Source: Metabacillus crassostreae
GTDB lineage: Bacteria; Bacillota; Bacilli; Bacillales; Bacillaceae
Direction: 5' to 3'
DNA: 64,000 nucleotides
Assembly (NCBI RefSeq): GCF_016908395.1
Contig: NZ_JAFBDU010000004.1
Span: 1 to 64,000, forward strand
A program made the position numbers and the translations under genes. Within the stretch, counting starts at the first letter, position 1. Each line of letters begins with the position of its first letter. The notes below the pieces were generated by a model that saw nothing but the letters and a program-made list of their open reading frames with translations, was not told where the DNA came from and did not search any database. Positions 33,630 to 42,971 of the stretch are shown piece after piece.

Positions 33630-35060
33630 ATGGAATATGAAACGGTCATCGGACTTGAGGTCCATGTTGAACTAAAAACAGAATCTAAAATATTTTCAAG
33701 TGCACCAAACCACTTCGGTGCTGAGCCTAACACAAACACAACAGTTGTTGAGCTAGGTTATCCTGGTGTATTACCTGTTTTAAATAAAAAGGTTGTTGAT
33801 TTTGCAATGAAGGCTTGTATGGCTTTGAATTGTGAAGTCGCTACAGAAACAAAGTTTGATCGTAAAAATTACTTTTATCCAGATAATCCGAAAGCATATC
33901 AAATTTCTCAGTTTGACAAACCGATCGGAGAAAATGGCTGGATTGATATTGAAGTAAACGGTGAAACAAAGCGTATCGGAATTACCCGCATTCATATGGA
34001 AGAAGACGCTGGTAAGCTTGTTCACTCTGGTGATGGTTATTCATTAGTTGACTTAAACCGTCAAGGTACTCCACTTGTAGAGATCGTATCTGAGCCAGAT
34101 ATTCGTACACCTGAAGAAGCATATGCTTATTTAGAAAAATTGAAAGCGATCATTCAATACACAGAGGTGTCAGATTGTAAAATGGAAGAAGGCTCACTTC
34201 GATGTGATGCAAATATTTCATTACGTCCAGTAGGACAAGAAAAATTCGGTACAAAAACAGAGCTTAAAAACCTAAACTCATTTGCTTTTGTACAAAAAGG
34301 TCTTGAGTATGAAGAAAAGCGTCAGGAAAAGGTGCTTCGCTCTGGTGGGGTGATTGATCAAGAAACACGTCGTTATGATGAGGCGACGAAAAAGACAATC
34401 CTAATGCGTGTAAAAGAAGGCTCTGACGATTATCGTTATTTCCCAGAACCAGATCTTCTTGAGCTATACATTGATGATGAGTGGAAGGAACGTATTCGTT
34501 CTTCAATTCCTGAGCTTCCAGACGCACGCCGCAAGCGTTATATGAATGACCTTGGCTTACCAGAATATGATGCACAGGTATTAACAATGACCAAAGAAAT
34601 GTCTGATTTCTTTGAACAAACTTTAGCAGCAGGTGCAGAAGCTAAGCAAGCATCGAACTGGATTATGGGTGAAGTGTCAGCGTATTTAAATGCTGAAGGA
34701 AAAGAGCTTAAAGATGTTGCATTAACAGCAGAAGGATTAGCAGGCATGATCAAGCTAATCGAAAATGGCACGATTTCATCTAAAATTGCGAAACAGGTTT
34801 TCAAAGAACTAATCGAAAACGGTGGAGACGCTGAGAAAATCGTCAAAGAAAAAGGCTTAGTCCAAATCTCTGATGACGAAACGTTACGTAAATTTGTAAA
34901 CGATGCACTAGACGCAAATCCTCAATCTGTTGATGATTTCAAAAACGGTAAACAAAAAGCAATCGGCTTCCTTGTTGGCCAAATTATGAAAGCAACAAAA
35001 GGACAAGCAAACCCTCCGTTGGTGAATAAGCTGTTGATGGAAGAAATTCAAAAAAGATAA
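33630..35060 (+). CDS. gatB: Asp-tRNA(Asn)/Glu-tRNA(Gln) amidotransferase subunit B
   Basis: Kinase/transamidase subunit, 476 residues: [20 protein letters not shown] at the N-terminus, [28 protein letters not shown] and [10 protein letters not shown] in the catalytic cradle, YRYFPEPDL, then a helical YqeY-like tRNA-binding tail (about 330-476) ending [28 protein letters not shown] precedes the ATG; gap of 15 bases to gatA. A terminator follows directly. Confidence 0.98.
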   Translation: MEYETVIGLEVHVELKTESKIFSSAPNHFGAEPNTNTTVVELGYPGVLPVLNKKVVDFAMKACMALNCEVATETKFDRKNYFYPDNPKAYQISQFDKPIGENGWIDIEVNGETKRIGITRIHMEEDAGKLVHSGDGYSLVDLNRQGTPLVEIVSEPDIRTPEEAYAYLEKLKAIIQYTEVSDCKMEEGSLRCDANISLRPVGQEKFGTKTELKNLNSFAFVQKGLEYEEKRQEKVLRSGGVIDQETRRYDEATKKTILMRVKEGSDDYRYFPEPDLLELYIDDEWKERIRSSIPELPDARRKRYMNDLGLPEYDAQVLTMTKEMSDFFEQTLAAGAEAKQASNWIMGEVSAYLNAEGKELKDVALTAEGLAGMIKLIENGTISSKIAKQVFKELIENGGDAEKIVKEKGLVQISDDETLRKFVNDALDANPQSVDDFKNGKQKAIGFLVGQIMKATKGQANPPLVNKLLMEEIQKR

Positions 35061-35066
35061 GTTAGA

Positions 35067-35098
35067 AGGGATGAAATCTTAATGATTTCATCCTTTTT
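35067..35098 (+). terminator. Terminator after gatB
   Basis: GGATGAAATC/GATTTCATCC with a five-base loop and five T residues. Confidence 0.9.
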
Positions 35099-35158
35099 GT
35101 ATGGTGGTGGGCACGTGGAATTGGTGTGGTGGGATGCTGATGCCTGCGTGTCGTTTTT

Positions 35159-35280
35159 TGTCGAAAAACTAATATATTCCGGAAAACAGCAAATAAAAGA
35201 GCCAGAATAGCAAATAAAAAGGAGAAATCAGCAAATAAACGAACCAAATCAGCAAATAAACAGGTGAAAAGAGCAAATAT
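35159..35280. repeat. 21-bp periodic repeat array, second copy
   Basis: GCAAATA occurs at 35189, 35210, 35231, 35252 and 35273: four exact 21-base steps. The leader TGTCGAAAAACTAATATATT (35159-35178) matches that of the first array. Typical unit CAGCAAATAAA followed by about 10 variable bases. The array lies between the gatB terminator and an unrelated hypothetical gene. Confidence 0.9.
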
Positions 35281-35343
35281 ATAGAATCAAGACTACAGCT
35301 AGGAACAAAAACCATGCCTAAGTATGAGCATTAGGAGGACAAA

Positions 35344-35829
35344 ATGAATCCAGAAGACAAAAAAGCTGCTTTAAACATACTAAACTTCCTATGCAAAGGA
35401 GCAACAATTGAAGGTCTTAATTTCTACGGCCTTAAATTACTACTTTCAGAAACAGAAACAAATTCTGAGAAAATAAATGGTCAGGTATATCTCAATATTG
35501 AGAGCGACTTTTGCCTTTATCAATCAATGCCAAAAGAGATCCCTCACCAAAATGAATTGCCGAAGCTAGATCTGCTCGAATCCGCAAAATTACTTTGCGA
35601 ATTGCGTTTGAAAAAAATAACCGAGGTTTCATTACATGATGAAAGACCACATTTGTTTTTAACGTTTGACTCTGGTGAGGTGCTTTTCATATGGGGACAT
35701 CATCAAGATTATGAAAGCTGGCAGGTTGGGAGCACTTATGACGAATTAGATGAGGAGACTTGGCTAGTCGTTGCATGTCCGGGGGACGAGCTCGCAGTTT
35801 GGGGAGCAGAGGACGTTATTGGACTTTAA
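35344..35829 (+). CDS. Unrecognised 161-residue soluble protein
   Basis: I do not recognise this protein. It has no signal peptide or membrane segment. The N-terminal half is helical looking (KKAALNILNFLCKGATIEGL). The C-terminal half contains ITEVSLHDERPHLFLTFDSG, a tryptophan-rich segment LFIWGHHQDYESWQVG and WLVVACPGDELAVWGAED. TAGGAGGAC precedes the ATG with ideal spacing, so translation is credible. An immunity-like or SUKH-like small acidic protein is possible, but nothing beyond composition suggests it. Confidence 0.7.
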   Translation: MNPEDKKAALNILNFLCKGATIEGLNFYGLKLLLSETETNSEKINGQVYLNIESDFCLYQSMPKEIPHQNELPKLDLLESAKLLCELRLKKITEVSLHDERPHLFLTFDSGEVLFIWGHHQDYESWQVGSTYDELDEETWLVVACPGDELAVWGAEDVIGL

Positions 35830-35840
35830 AAAATATAAAA

Positions 35841-35868
35841 AAGAGCTCGGACTAATCCAAGCTCTTAA
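35841..35868. terminator. Bidirectional terminator
   Basis: AAGAGCTCGG/CCAAGCTCTT stem with a six-base loop between two convergent genes; A residues flank the left side, so the T run serves mainly the minus-strand antiporter gene. Confidence 0.7.
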
Positions 35869-35871
35869 TAA

Positions 35872-37386
35872 TCAATCTGTATCTTTTTCCTCAACTGACT
35901 CAACAACTTCCTGCTCCTTCTTCTCCTCAAGAAGCTTCTTTAACGACTGCTTGCTTTTCTTCGAAGTCAGAATGTAGAGGAAATCACCCGGCTTGATTTT
36001 TGTGTTACCTGTTGGGGTGATGAGCTGGTCATAACGGATGACTGCATTGACTAAAGCCCCTTCAGGAAACTCGATATCGAGCAATGTTTGGCCGGCGATG
36101 ACAGAGTCCTCTTCAATTTCGTATTCGATCATTTCTGTGTTTACTTTTCCTAAAGACACAAGTTCGAGTGAATGCATAGGCGTTGTTTTTTTAGGACCTG
36201 TTAAGCCCAGCTTGTCTGCAAGGTTTGTGATTGTTGCACCTTGGATAAGACAGCTTGTTAAAACAACGAAGAATACTACGTTGAAGATTAATTGACTACC
36301 TTCAATTCCTGCTAGTAATGGGAATGTGGCCAGTACGATTGGTACCGCACCTTTTAACCCTGCCCATGATAGAAAGATGAGCTCTTTATTTGTATATTTC
36401 AAATTGATTGTTGAAGCAAATACCGCGATTGGTCTCGCGACAAAAATAAGAATAAATGAAAGTAATAAGCCTTTTAAAATAACATCCCATGTAAATAGAT
36501 CAGAAGGAAAAACGAGTAATCCTAGTATTACAAACATCGAAATTTGCATCATCCATGCAAAGCCTTCGGAAAAGCGGAAAATAGAATGTCTGTAGGCAAT
36601 TTCTGAATTACCAATCACGATCGCTAAAATGTAAACAGCAAGTAATCCACTACCATTCATAAATGCGGTTACTCCATAAGTGAGTAGAGCAAAGGCAATT
36701 GCAAAAATTGGGTAAAGACCACTAGAATCCAGATTGATACGGTTTAATGCTTTTACGACTAATTTTCCAGCAAGAAAACCAATAATCACACCTAGTCCCA
36801 TTTGTAAAATAAATGTACCAATTAACGAAATGATACTCGTATCAGGCATTGTGATGAGCTCGATCATAGCAACGGTTAGAAACACAGCCATCGGGTCATT
36901 TGAGCCAGATTCTGCTTCTAATGTTGTGCCGATTCGTTCATTAATGTTTTGGTCTTTTAACACCGCAAATACAGCAGCAGCATCTGTTGATCCAACGATC
37001 GCACCAAATAATAATGATTCGAGCAAGCCTAAATCTAAAATAAACCAAGCAGCACTAGCAACAATTCCTGATGTTAACAGAACTCCAAATGTTGCTAAAG
37101 AAAGTGAAGGCAAAATTACAGGGCGTAATGTTTTCCACTTTGTTTGCAGTCCACCCTCGAACAAGATGATCACAAGAGCAAACACACCAATCATTTGTGC
37201 GGTGCTCGCATTATCAAAATGAATAAATCCTAATCCATCACTTCCCATAACCATTCCGATCACGATAAAGAGAACAAGTGCTGGAACACCGAGTCTAGCA
37301 GAAAATTTAGTTGTTACAACACCGGCAATTAAGAGGATACTTGTTAATAATACAAATGTGTCTGTGTGAATGATTTCTTCAAACAT
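35872..37386 (-). CDS. Potassium/proton antiporter (CvrA/NhaP2 type, CPA1 family)
   Basis: A 504-residue monovalent cation/proton antiporter. About 12 membrane segments fill residues 10-390. GSTDAAAVFAVL (about 143-155) carries the family's conserved Asp region and ESGSNDPMAVFLTV the second (the ND pair). A TrkA-C-like regulatory domain follows (about 410-480, EDSVIAGQTLLDIEFPEGA), which in this subfamily senses nucleotides or ions. The tail is rich in Lys and Glu. No RBS-like AGGAG is obvious; AGTGAGTTG lies before the ATG. The recombinase gene lies 17 bases upstream on the same strand. Confidence 0.88.
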   Translation of the reverse strand: MFEEIIHTDTFVLLTSILLIAGVVTTKFSARLGVPALVLFIVIGMVMGSDGLGFIHFDNASTAQMIGVFALVIILFEGGLQTKWKTLRPVILPSLSLATFGVLLTSGIVASAAWFILDLGLLESLLFGAIVGSTDAAAVFAVLKDQNINERIGTTLEAESGSNDPMAVFLTVAMIELITMPDTSIISLIGTFILQMGLGVIIGFLAGKLVVKALNRINLDSSGLYPIFAIAFALLTYGVTAFMNGSGLLAVYILAIVIGNSEIAYRHSIFRFSEGFAWMMQISMFVILGLLVFPSDLFTWDVILKGLLLSFILIFVARPIAVFASTINLKYTNKELIFLSWAGLKGAVPIVLATFPLLAGIEGSQLIFNVVFFVVLTSCLIQGATITNLADKLGLTGPKKTTPMHSLELVSLGKVNTEMIEYEIEEDSVIAGQTLLDIEFPEGALVNAVIRYDQLITPTGNTKIKPGDFLYILTSKKSKQSLKKLLEEKKEQEVVESVEEKDTD

Positions 37387-37403
37387 TTACAACAACTCAC
37401 TTT

Positions 37404-37961
37404 TTATAAATTTACATCAAGTCTGATTTCAATAGAAGAATCGTTCATGATCCCAATGTATTGTTTTGTTTCGGAGGGAGATGATTGCTGAAGTCGCTTT
37501 TGTATCAATGAAATAGCGATACCCTTTTTATATGCGTGATAACCAAATGTTTTTCTTAATGTATGTGTACCAATTGCTTCAGTAATGCCTGCTTGTTTTG
37601 CAGAGTCATTAATAATTCGGTAGGCCTGCTGTCGTGTAATCGGCTCTGATGTTTTTTTTGATTTAAATAAATAATCTTCTGGACGTAGAGAGCCATGTGA
37701 TATACAAGCAGCAACTGCGTCACGTACTCTTTCATTAAGATAAATAGGAGGGTTTTTATAAATAGAAAAATGCAAAAAATCATTGATTTCATGATCTTTG
37801 TTAAGAAACTCACCCACACGTAGGTGTAAGAGATCATAAATTCTAATTCCTGTATTAATGCCTAACAAAAGTAAACAATAATCACGGTGAGAACGAGCTT
37901 TTAAATAAGCTTGCATAGAAGCTAGTTGTTCTTCACTTTTTATCGCTTCAACGTTTTTCAT
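37404..37961 (-). CDS. Catalytic-domain-only tyrosine recombinase
   Basis: A 185-residue protein matching only the catalytic domain of phage-integrase-type recombinases. Visible catalytic residues: Arg in LLLGINTGIRIYDLLHLR (about 43), His-x-x-Arg in GTHTLRKTFGYHAY (about 134-137) and the nucleophile Tyr in SPSETKQYIGI (about 168). The N-terminal arm-binding/core-binding domain of full integrases is missing, but the start (ATG 37961 behind AAGGGAG) and frame look intact, and such short integrases are common in Bacillus. No attachment-site duplication is visible. It may be a domesticated chromosomal recombinase rather than a prophage relic. Confidence 0.85.
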   Translation of the reverse strand: MKNVEAIKSEEQLASMQAYLKARSHRDYCLLLLGINTGIRIYDLLHLRVGEFLNKDHEINDFLHFSIYKNPPIYLNERVRDAVAACISHGSLRPEDYLFKSKKTSEPITRQQAYRIINDSAKQAGITEAIGTHTLRKTFGYHAYKKGIAISLIQKRLQQSSPSETKQYIGIMNDSSIEIRLDVNL

Positions 37962-38032
37962 AATGAAAACTCCCTTATGTTACATAATATGATTATACAA
38001 TAGGGTTATGTTACATCAAAGGAATTTGCTTC

Positions 38033-38063
38033 AATAAAAAACTCAGAGTTCATGGCTCTGAGC
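38033..38063 (-). terminator. Terminator of the 38071 gene
   Basis: CTCAGAG/CTCTGAG stem with a seven-base loop; on the minus strand it is followed by six T residues. Confidence 0.8.
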
Positions 38064-38070
38064 TTAAGGA

Positions 38071-38724
38071 TTATAAAATGCGGGAAGATTCTGCATCAAT
38101 TAGTTTTATATTTATATTATTCGATGATCCACTATGGATATGATTGGGCACATCATATAATTCGAGGTATTCCTTCATTTGAAGTGTCTCTTTATGATTG
38201 GCTTCAATCGTAATCATATGTGGTCCATTTACATTCATTAGTGATTCCATTCGCAAATCATCTTCAAAATGATAGGAATCTAAAAATTCCAATTCAAAGG
38301 ATATCTCTTCATTGCTACGGTTATGTAGAACAAGTTTACATTCCCCATTTAATACGTCATCCTTTACAGAATCAAAATTGCAAGTTCCATTGCCATCATA
38401 TGAAACGGCTGAAATACCACTAGCCAACGTTTCTTGGTAAATCGATATGAGGAAATTAGGTAAAATTGAGTAAACAATCATAACGAATACAATCGTGCGG
38501 AAATGATATTTCTTCAAACCAACAATAAGTAAAATCAAGGAGATTAAAAATAATAGTGCACCAAATATACCAAGGGGCAGATAGCCATCTTGATTTCTGA
38601 TTGGGAAGGACATGACTGTTTCACGTGCGTCTAATGTTTGGTTGTTAGGAAACGGGAAGTATAAACACATACATACACTGAAAAACACAGCTGAAGCAAT
38701 GAGGACAGCTTTATTTCTGACCAT
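38071..38724 (-). CDS. Unrecognised membrane protein with extracytoplasmic domain
   Basis: A 217-residue protein I cannot assign. Membrane segments are at about 6-22, 50-70 and 76-96. The remaining C-terminal half (about 105-217) is polar with a beta-sandwich look: NGTCNFDSVKDDVLNGECKL, two cysteines that could bridge, then NRSNEEISFELEFLDS. This pattern fits a membrane-anchored domain outside the cell. GGAGAT precedes the ATG. A 62-codon membrane gene lies 22 bases upstream in the same direction, probably co-transcribed. Confidence 0.7.
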   Translation of the reverse strand: MVRNKAVLIASAVFFSVCMCLYFPFPNNQTLDARETVMSFPIRNQDGYLPLGIFGALLFLISLILLIVGLKKYHFRTIVFVMIVYSILPNFLISIYQETLASGISAVSYDGNGTCNFDSVKDDVLNGECKLVLHNRSNEEISFELEFLDSYHFEDDLRMESLMNVNGPHMITIEANHKETLQMKEYLELYDVPNHIHSGSSNNINIKLIDAESSRIL

Positions 38725-38745
38725 CTTTGATATCTCCTTAAAAAG

Positions 38746-38925
38746 TTATCTTTTTTGTTTATAAGGTATACTATCGAAAATCTTGTTAATTAGTAGGTAA
38801 CTTAAAAATAGACCTAGAAATCCTAAGACAAAGTACCAAATGTTTTTTGGTATAAAAATATCAAGGTAATAAAGAAATGCTACTGTCCATATGAAAATTG
38901 TTAAGTATTTAAATGTTGTTCTCAA
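38746..38925 (-). CDS. Small two-TM membrane protein
   Basis: About 59 residues with two hydrophobic stretches (YLTIFIWTVAFLYYLDIFI and WYFVLGFLGLFLSYLLI) separated by PKN and a basic tail PYKQKR. Not recognised. AGAGG directly abuts the ATG at 38934, too close to serve it, and stands 9 bases from the TTG at 38925, which I therefore prefer. Likely co-transcribed with the 38071 gene. Confidence 0.55.
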   Translation of the reverse strand: MRTTFKYLTIFIWTVAFLYYLDIFIPKNIWYFVLGFLGLFLSYLLINKIFDSIPYKQKR

Positions 38926-39024
38926 TTCTACCATCCTCTAATGTTAAAAATTGGTTATAATTTATTATTGAATTGAGAAGTTTCTTTGTCAATTTATTTT
39001 TAATTCATCAAGCTATCTACCTTT

Positions 39025-39783
39025 TCATTCTCTTAGCAAATGATGAAGCATCCGATCTTTATCATCAAAAAACTGCTTCATAATTGTGTAGTGATTGGTG
39101 TCTTCGAGCTTTGTTTCACGAAGGCCTGATTCTGTTAATTCAATAATTTTTGCCGAAGGGAAGGCCATAATAATTGGTGAGTGTGTAGCGATAATAAATT
39201 GAGATTTTTCCTTCACTAGATCTTGAATTCTTGTTAACATGGATAATTGTCTTAGTGGAGAAAGTGCTGCTTCTGGTTCATCTAGGATATATATGCCGTT
39301 TCCACGAAATCGATTGTTAAAGGTTGCGAAGAAGGCTTCACCATGTGATTGTTCATGAAGAGAGACTCCGCCAAATGAATCGATCACACGTGGCCCTTGA
39401 CCAGGTTCACTATCCATTGCTTCAATACTTGAGGCAACATTATAAAAGCTTTCTGCTCGGAGGAAAAAGCCATCTTTAGGTCTAGCGATACCCCTGACGA
39501 TTTTAAGATAATTCTCAAGGCTTGAGTGTGAGTCATAGGTAGAAAAGTTAAAGTTAAGAGAACCACCTTCTGGATTAAATCCAATAGATAATGCGATTGC
39601 CTCTAACAATGTAGATTTTCCCATCCCATTTTCACCGATAATAAATGTTACATCAGGATGTAAAGCTAATTCTGTAAGAGACTTTATACTTGGTAAATGA
39701 AATGGATATGTTTGAAATGATGGAACTTCATCTCTTTTTAAATAAATGCTTCTAATGTATTGGGTATTATATTCTCTGTCCAT
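39025..39783 (-). CDS. AAA/ABC-type ATPase, soluble
   Basis: A 252-residue P-loop ATPase of the SMC/Rad50-like ABC ATPase class. Walker A is GENGMGKST (about 49-57), a signature-like segment is SFGGVSLHEQSHGEAF (about 132-147), Walker B is GIYILDEPEAALSP (about 165-178), followed by an H-loop in FIIATHSPIIMAFPSA. There is no coiled-coil arm and no permease nearby, so it is a stand-alone predicted ATPase, not a transporter subunit. Similar proteins occur in many bacteria without a defined role. GCGGAGGATTG precedes the ATG. Confidence 0.82.
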   Translation of the reverse strand: MDREYNTQYIRSIYLKRDEVPSFQTYPFHLPSIKSLTELALHPDVTFIIGENGMGKSTLLEAIALSIGFNPEGGSLNFNFSTYDSHSSLENYLKIVRGIARPKDGFFLRAESFYNVASSIEAMDSEPGQGPRVIDSFGGVSLHEQSHGEAFFATFNNRFRGNGIYILDEPEAALSPLRQLSMLTRIQDLVKEKSQFIIATHSPIIMAFPSAKIIELTESGLRETKLEDTNHYTIMKQFFDDKDRMLHHLLRE

Positions 39784-40079
39784 TTACAATCCTCCGCTTA
39801 AAAATGCCTAGTTATATTTTAACAAAAGTTCAACTATTTGAGTTTAAAGCTTTACATTTATTTGAAAACATGATGATAATATTAATTGGGAATAAAAAGA
39901 AATGAACTGATCGATCTACAAATTGTGAATTTTACATATAGACAAGGGAAAATAAATGTTTCATTGTTTGTAAAATAGGACAAAGTAAGATAGAGATACT
40001 TGCGATATTTTTACATAGAGGTATAATTATTGCTTGTTCAGTGTTAGAAATACATTCTTAGATAATAGGATGATGGGGA
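39784..40079. other. Divergent intergenic region
   Basis: About 300 AT-rich bases between the ATPase gene (minus) and dgkB (plus). Nothing specific is recognisable. Confidence 0.4.
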
Positions 40080-40991
40080 ATGAAAAGAGCTAGAATCATT
40101 TATAATCCAACCTCAGGTCGGGAGCTTTTTAAGAAACACCTACCAGAGGTTTTACAAAAATTCGAGCAAGCGGGCTACGAAACGTCTTGCCATGCGACAA
40201 CATGTGAGGGAGATGCAATTGAGGCAGCAAAGATCGCTGCTGAACGCAACTTTGATTTAATTGTTGCAGCTGGTGGAGATGGTACGATAAATGAAGTGAT
40301 TAACGGGATTGCTAATTTAGATTACCGACCACAGATTGCTGTTATTCCAGTTGGAACGACAAATGATTTTGCCAGAGCTATTGGCATACCATTAAATAAT
40401 GTTCTTCAAGCTGTTGAAGTGATTTTGAATGGAGAAGCAAAGAAAATCGATATTGGTAAAGTGAATGATCATTATTTCATTAATATTGCCGGTGGAGGTC
40501 GCTTAACAGAATTAACGTATGAAGTGCCAAGTAAGCTGAAAACAGTTGTTGGACAACTTGCTTATTATTTAAAAGGTATGGAAATGCTTCCTTCGATTCG
40601 TCCTGCCGAGGTAGAGATTGAATATGATGGCAAGCTGTTTCAAGGAGAAATCATGTTATTCCTCGTTTCGCTTACAAATTCAGTTGGTGGCTTTGAAAAG
40701 CTTGCACCTGATTCGAAGCTAAATGATGGGATGTTTGATTTATTAATTTTGAAAAAAGCAAATCTAGCGGAATTCATTCGTGTGGCAAGCTTAGCACTAA
40801 GAGGCGAGCATATTAATGATGAGCATGTGATTTATACGAAGGCCAATAGAGTAAAGGTCTCTAATAAGGATAAAATGCAGCTTAACTTAGATGGTGAATA
40901 TGGCGGTATGCTTCCGGGTGAATTTGTTAATATGTATCAGCATATTGATATTGTTGTGTCATCTGATAAGGCGAGACAAATGGAAGAGTAG
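40080..40991 (+). CDS. dgkB: Diacylglycerol kinase DgkB
   Basis: Soluble lipid kinase returning diacylglycerol from lipoteichoic acid synthesis to phosphatidic acid. The 303-residue protein starts MKRARIIYNPTSGRELFKKH, has the nucleotide motif VAAGGDGTINEVINGI (about 62-77), PVGTTNDFARAIGIP, and the C-terminal GGFEKLAPDSKLNDGMFDLL and NLDGEYGGMLPGEF typical of Bacillus/Staphylococcus DgkB (YerQ). GGATGATGGGG precedes the ATG. A strong terminator follows and the locus order matches B. subtilis. Confidence 0.95.
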   Translation: MKRARIIYNPTSGRELFKKHLPEVLQKFEQAGYETSCHATTCEGDAIEAAKIAAERNFDLIVAAGGDGTINEVINGIANLDYRPQIAVIPVGTTNDFARAIGIPLNNVLQAVEVILNGEAKKIDIGKVNDHYFINIAGGGRLTELTYEVPSKLKTVVGQLAYYLKGMEMLPSIRPAEVEIEYDGKLFQGEIMLFLVSLTNSVGGFEKLAPDSKLNDGMFDLLILKKANLAEFIRVASLALRGEHINDEHVIYTKANRVKVSNKDKMQLNLDGEYGGMLPGEFVNMYQHIDIVVSSDKARQMEE

Positions 40992-40993
40992 GA

Positions 40994-41025
40994 AACTTGG
41001 CTTAGTGATATTGCCAAGTTTTTTT
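40994..41025 (+). terminator. Terminator after dgkB
   Basis: AACTTGGC/GCCAAGTT with an 11-base loop and seven T residues. Confidence 0.92.
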
Positions 41026-41058
41026 ATAGTTATAAACCATTATAGCTTTGGTATAGGG

Positions 41059-41193
41059 AAGGGTTTATTGTGCTACAGGTTGCTCGCTTTCCGCGGGGCG
41101 GGCGGTGAGCTTCCTCGGCGCATAGCGCCTGTGGGATCTCACCTGTCCCGCTGCTCCCGCAGGAGTCTCGCACCTTCCGCACAATAAACCCTT
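41059..41193 (-). repeat. GC-rich palindromic repeat, copy 4
   Basis: A 135-bp element with the longest outer arms: AAGGGTTTATTGTGC (41059-41073) pairs without mismatch with GCACAATAAACCCTT (41179-41193). The core on the minus strand carries GGAAGGTGCGAGACTCCTGC, GAGGAAGCTCACCGCCC and GCGGAAAGCGAGCAACCTG. It lies between the dgkB terminator and rlmD. Confidence 0.88.
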
Positions 41194-41421
41194 GGTGTCA
41201 TACCTAGTTATAAAAAACTAAAAGATCTAAATTGCTTATTATTAGATGAACATATCAAGGTGGAAAATGGACAAGTAGTAAGGCTCGATTTAACACATGA
41301 GGATGATTGTTGCTAAAAGACTTATAACTAACAGGGGCGAATACACCTTTATCCGAAGATTTTTTTATAGAGATTGAGTATGGTAATATAGATGAAAGAA
41401 GTAAGGTAGAAAAGGAAGAAC

Positions 41422-42804
41422 ATGATGCCAAAATTACAAGCACCAGTTATGAAGAATGAATATTATGATGTGACTTTTGAGGACCTAACACATGAAGGTG
41501 CTGGAGTTGCTAAAATAGAAGGCTTTCCAATTTTTGTTGAAAATGCACTGCCAGATGAAAAGGCGAAAATCAAAGTTATCGGTATTAAGAAGGGTTTTGC
41601 TTTTGGTAAATTGATTGAGATCTATGAAGAAAGTAAAAATCGTATTGAAGCTCCTTGTCCGATTTACTCACAATGTGGGGGCTGTCAATTACAGCATGTG
41701 AGCTACGAGGGACAGCTTGATTTTAAACGAAAACAAGTAGAGCAGGTTCTAGCTCGTATCGGAAAGCTAGATTTAACGAAGGTAAAGGTTCATCAAACTC
41801 TAGGAATGAAGGATCCGTGGAATTACAGAAATAAAGCACAGGTGCCTGTTGGTGAACGTGAAGGTGGACTTGTTGCAGGCTTTTATCAAAAGCGAAGTCA
41901 TGACATTATTGATATGGAGCGTTGTCTGATTCAGCAAGCTGAAAATGACGAAATCGTGCAATACGTCAAGACGATATGTGAAGAATACGGAATTCGTGCT
42001 TATAACGAAGAAAAGCACAAAGGCTGGCTGCGTCATATTATGGTCCGTTATGGATTAGTGACAAAAGAATTAATGGTTGTATTCGTGACTAAAACAACTG
42101 ACTTTCCACACAAAAATGAAATTCTGTCAAAAATAACAGAGCAATTTCCACAGATTAAATCAGTTGTTCAAAACATAAACAATAAACGAACAAATGTCAT
42201 TTTCGGTGACGAAACAAAGGTCCTATGGGGCGAGGAATATATTTACGACAAGATCGGTGATATCAAATTCGCCATTTCAGCACGTTCCTTCTACCAAGTG
42301 AATCCTGAGCAAACAAAGGTGCTTTATGACAAAGCATTAGAATATGCAAAGCTTACAGGTGAAGAATCAGTGATTGATGCGTATTGTGGAATCGGAACGA
42401 TTTCGCTATTTCTTGCTCAAAAAGCGAAAAAGGTATTTGGCGTTGAAATTGTTCCAGAAGCAATCGAGGATGCGAAACGTAATGCAGAGCTTAATGGAAT
42501 TGAGAACGCTGAGTTTGCTGTTGGTGAAGCAGAGGTTGTTATTCCTGAGTGGTACAAGCAAGGTAATACGGCAGATGTGATTGTTGTTGATCCACCGCGC
42601 AAGGGCTGTGATGAGGCACTGCTAAAGACGATTTTGGATATGAAGCCAAAGCGTGTTGTGTATGTTTCATGTAATCCAGGGACATTGGCGAGGGATTTGC
42701 AGGTGTTGGAGCAGGGTGGATATGAGACGGTTGAGGTTCAGCCTGTTGATATGTTTCCGCATACGACGCATGTCGAGTGCTGTGCGTTGATAGAATTAAA
42801 ATAG
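41422..42804 (+). CDS. rlmD: 23S rRNA (uracil-C5)-methyltransferase RlmD/RlmCD (YefA)
   Basis: SAM-dependent m5U methyltransferase; the B. subtilis homologue YefA modifies both U747 and U1939 of 23S rRNA. The 460-residue protein has an N-terminal TRAM domain (about 10-70), the iron-sulfur cysteines [16 protein letters not shown] (about 77-88), [12 protein letters not shown], the SAM motif [23 protein letters not shown] and the catalytic-cysteine region [14 protein letters not shown], ending [22 protein letters not shown] precedes two adjacent ATGs (41422 and 41425); either may be used. Confidence 0.95.
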   Translation: MMPKLQAPVMKNEYYDVTFEDLTHEGAGVAKIEGFPIFVENALPDEKAKIKVIGIKKGFAFGKLIEIYEESKNRIEAPCPIYSQCGGCQLQHVSYEGQLDFKRKQVEQVLARIGKLDLTKVKVHQTLGMKDPWNYRNKAQVPVGEREGGLVAGFYQKRSHDIIDMERCLIQQAENDEIVQYVKTICEEYGIRAYNEEKHKGWLRHIMVRYGLVTKELMVVFVTKTTDFPHKNEILSKITEQFPQIKSVVQNINNKRTNVIFGDETKVLWGEEYIYDKIGDIKFAISARSFYQVNPEQTKVLYDKALEYAKLTGEESVIDAYCGIGTISLFLAQKAKKVFGVEIVPEAIEDAKRNAELNGIENAEFAVGEAEVVIPEWYKQGNTADVIVVDPPRKGCDEALLKTILDMKPKRVVYVSCNPGTLARDLQVLEQGGYETVEVQPVDMFPHTTHVECCALIELK

Positions 42805-42809
42805 AAAAT

Positions 42810-42929
42810 TTAACAATCTTGAACGGATGGATCAGCTGGTTCTTTAAATCGATAATAAATATTAGCTGTTCCGTCTGTATTAATTTCTATCCTATCAACC
42901 AATTTGTGAAGTAACAAGCTGATCTCCTT
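42810..42929 (-). pseudogene. Serine recombinase C-terminal remnant
   Basis: On the minus strand about 39 codons are open and read DKEISLLLHKLVDRIEINTD, then GTANIYYRFKEPADPSVQDC and stop. This looks like the C-terminal end of a large serine site-specific recombinase (pattern LVDRIEI-x-x-DG-x-x-IYYRF). Upstream on the same strand all frames are closed within a few codons, so the rest of the gene is gone. Confidence 0.6.
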
Positions 42930-42971
42930 ATCTGATCAAGTTGTTTAAGGGAGAAGTTCTCATTATTTCCT

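Noticed and set aside
31601-35280. The 21-bp arrays as CRISPR
   Set aside because: The conserved core is only 7-11 bases and the spacers about 10 bases; no cas genes are present. CRISPR repeats and spacers are each about 25-40 bases.
37404-37961. A prophage integrase with attachment sites
   Set aside because: No direct repeat, tRNA gene or phage gene lies nearby, and the protein has only the catalytic domain.
39025-39783. A complete anti-phage system around the AAA ATPase
   Set aside because: No effector such as a nuclease, protease or reverse transcriptase is adjacent; the ATPase alone does not support a defence call.
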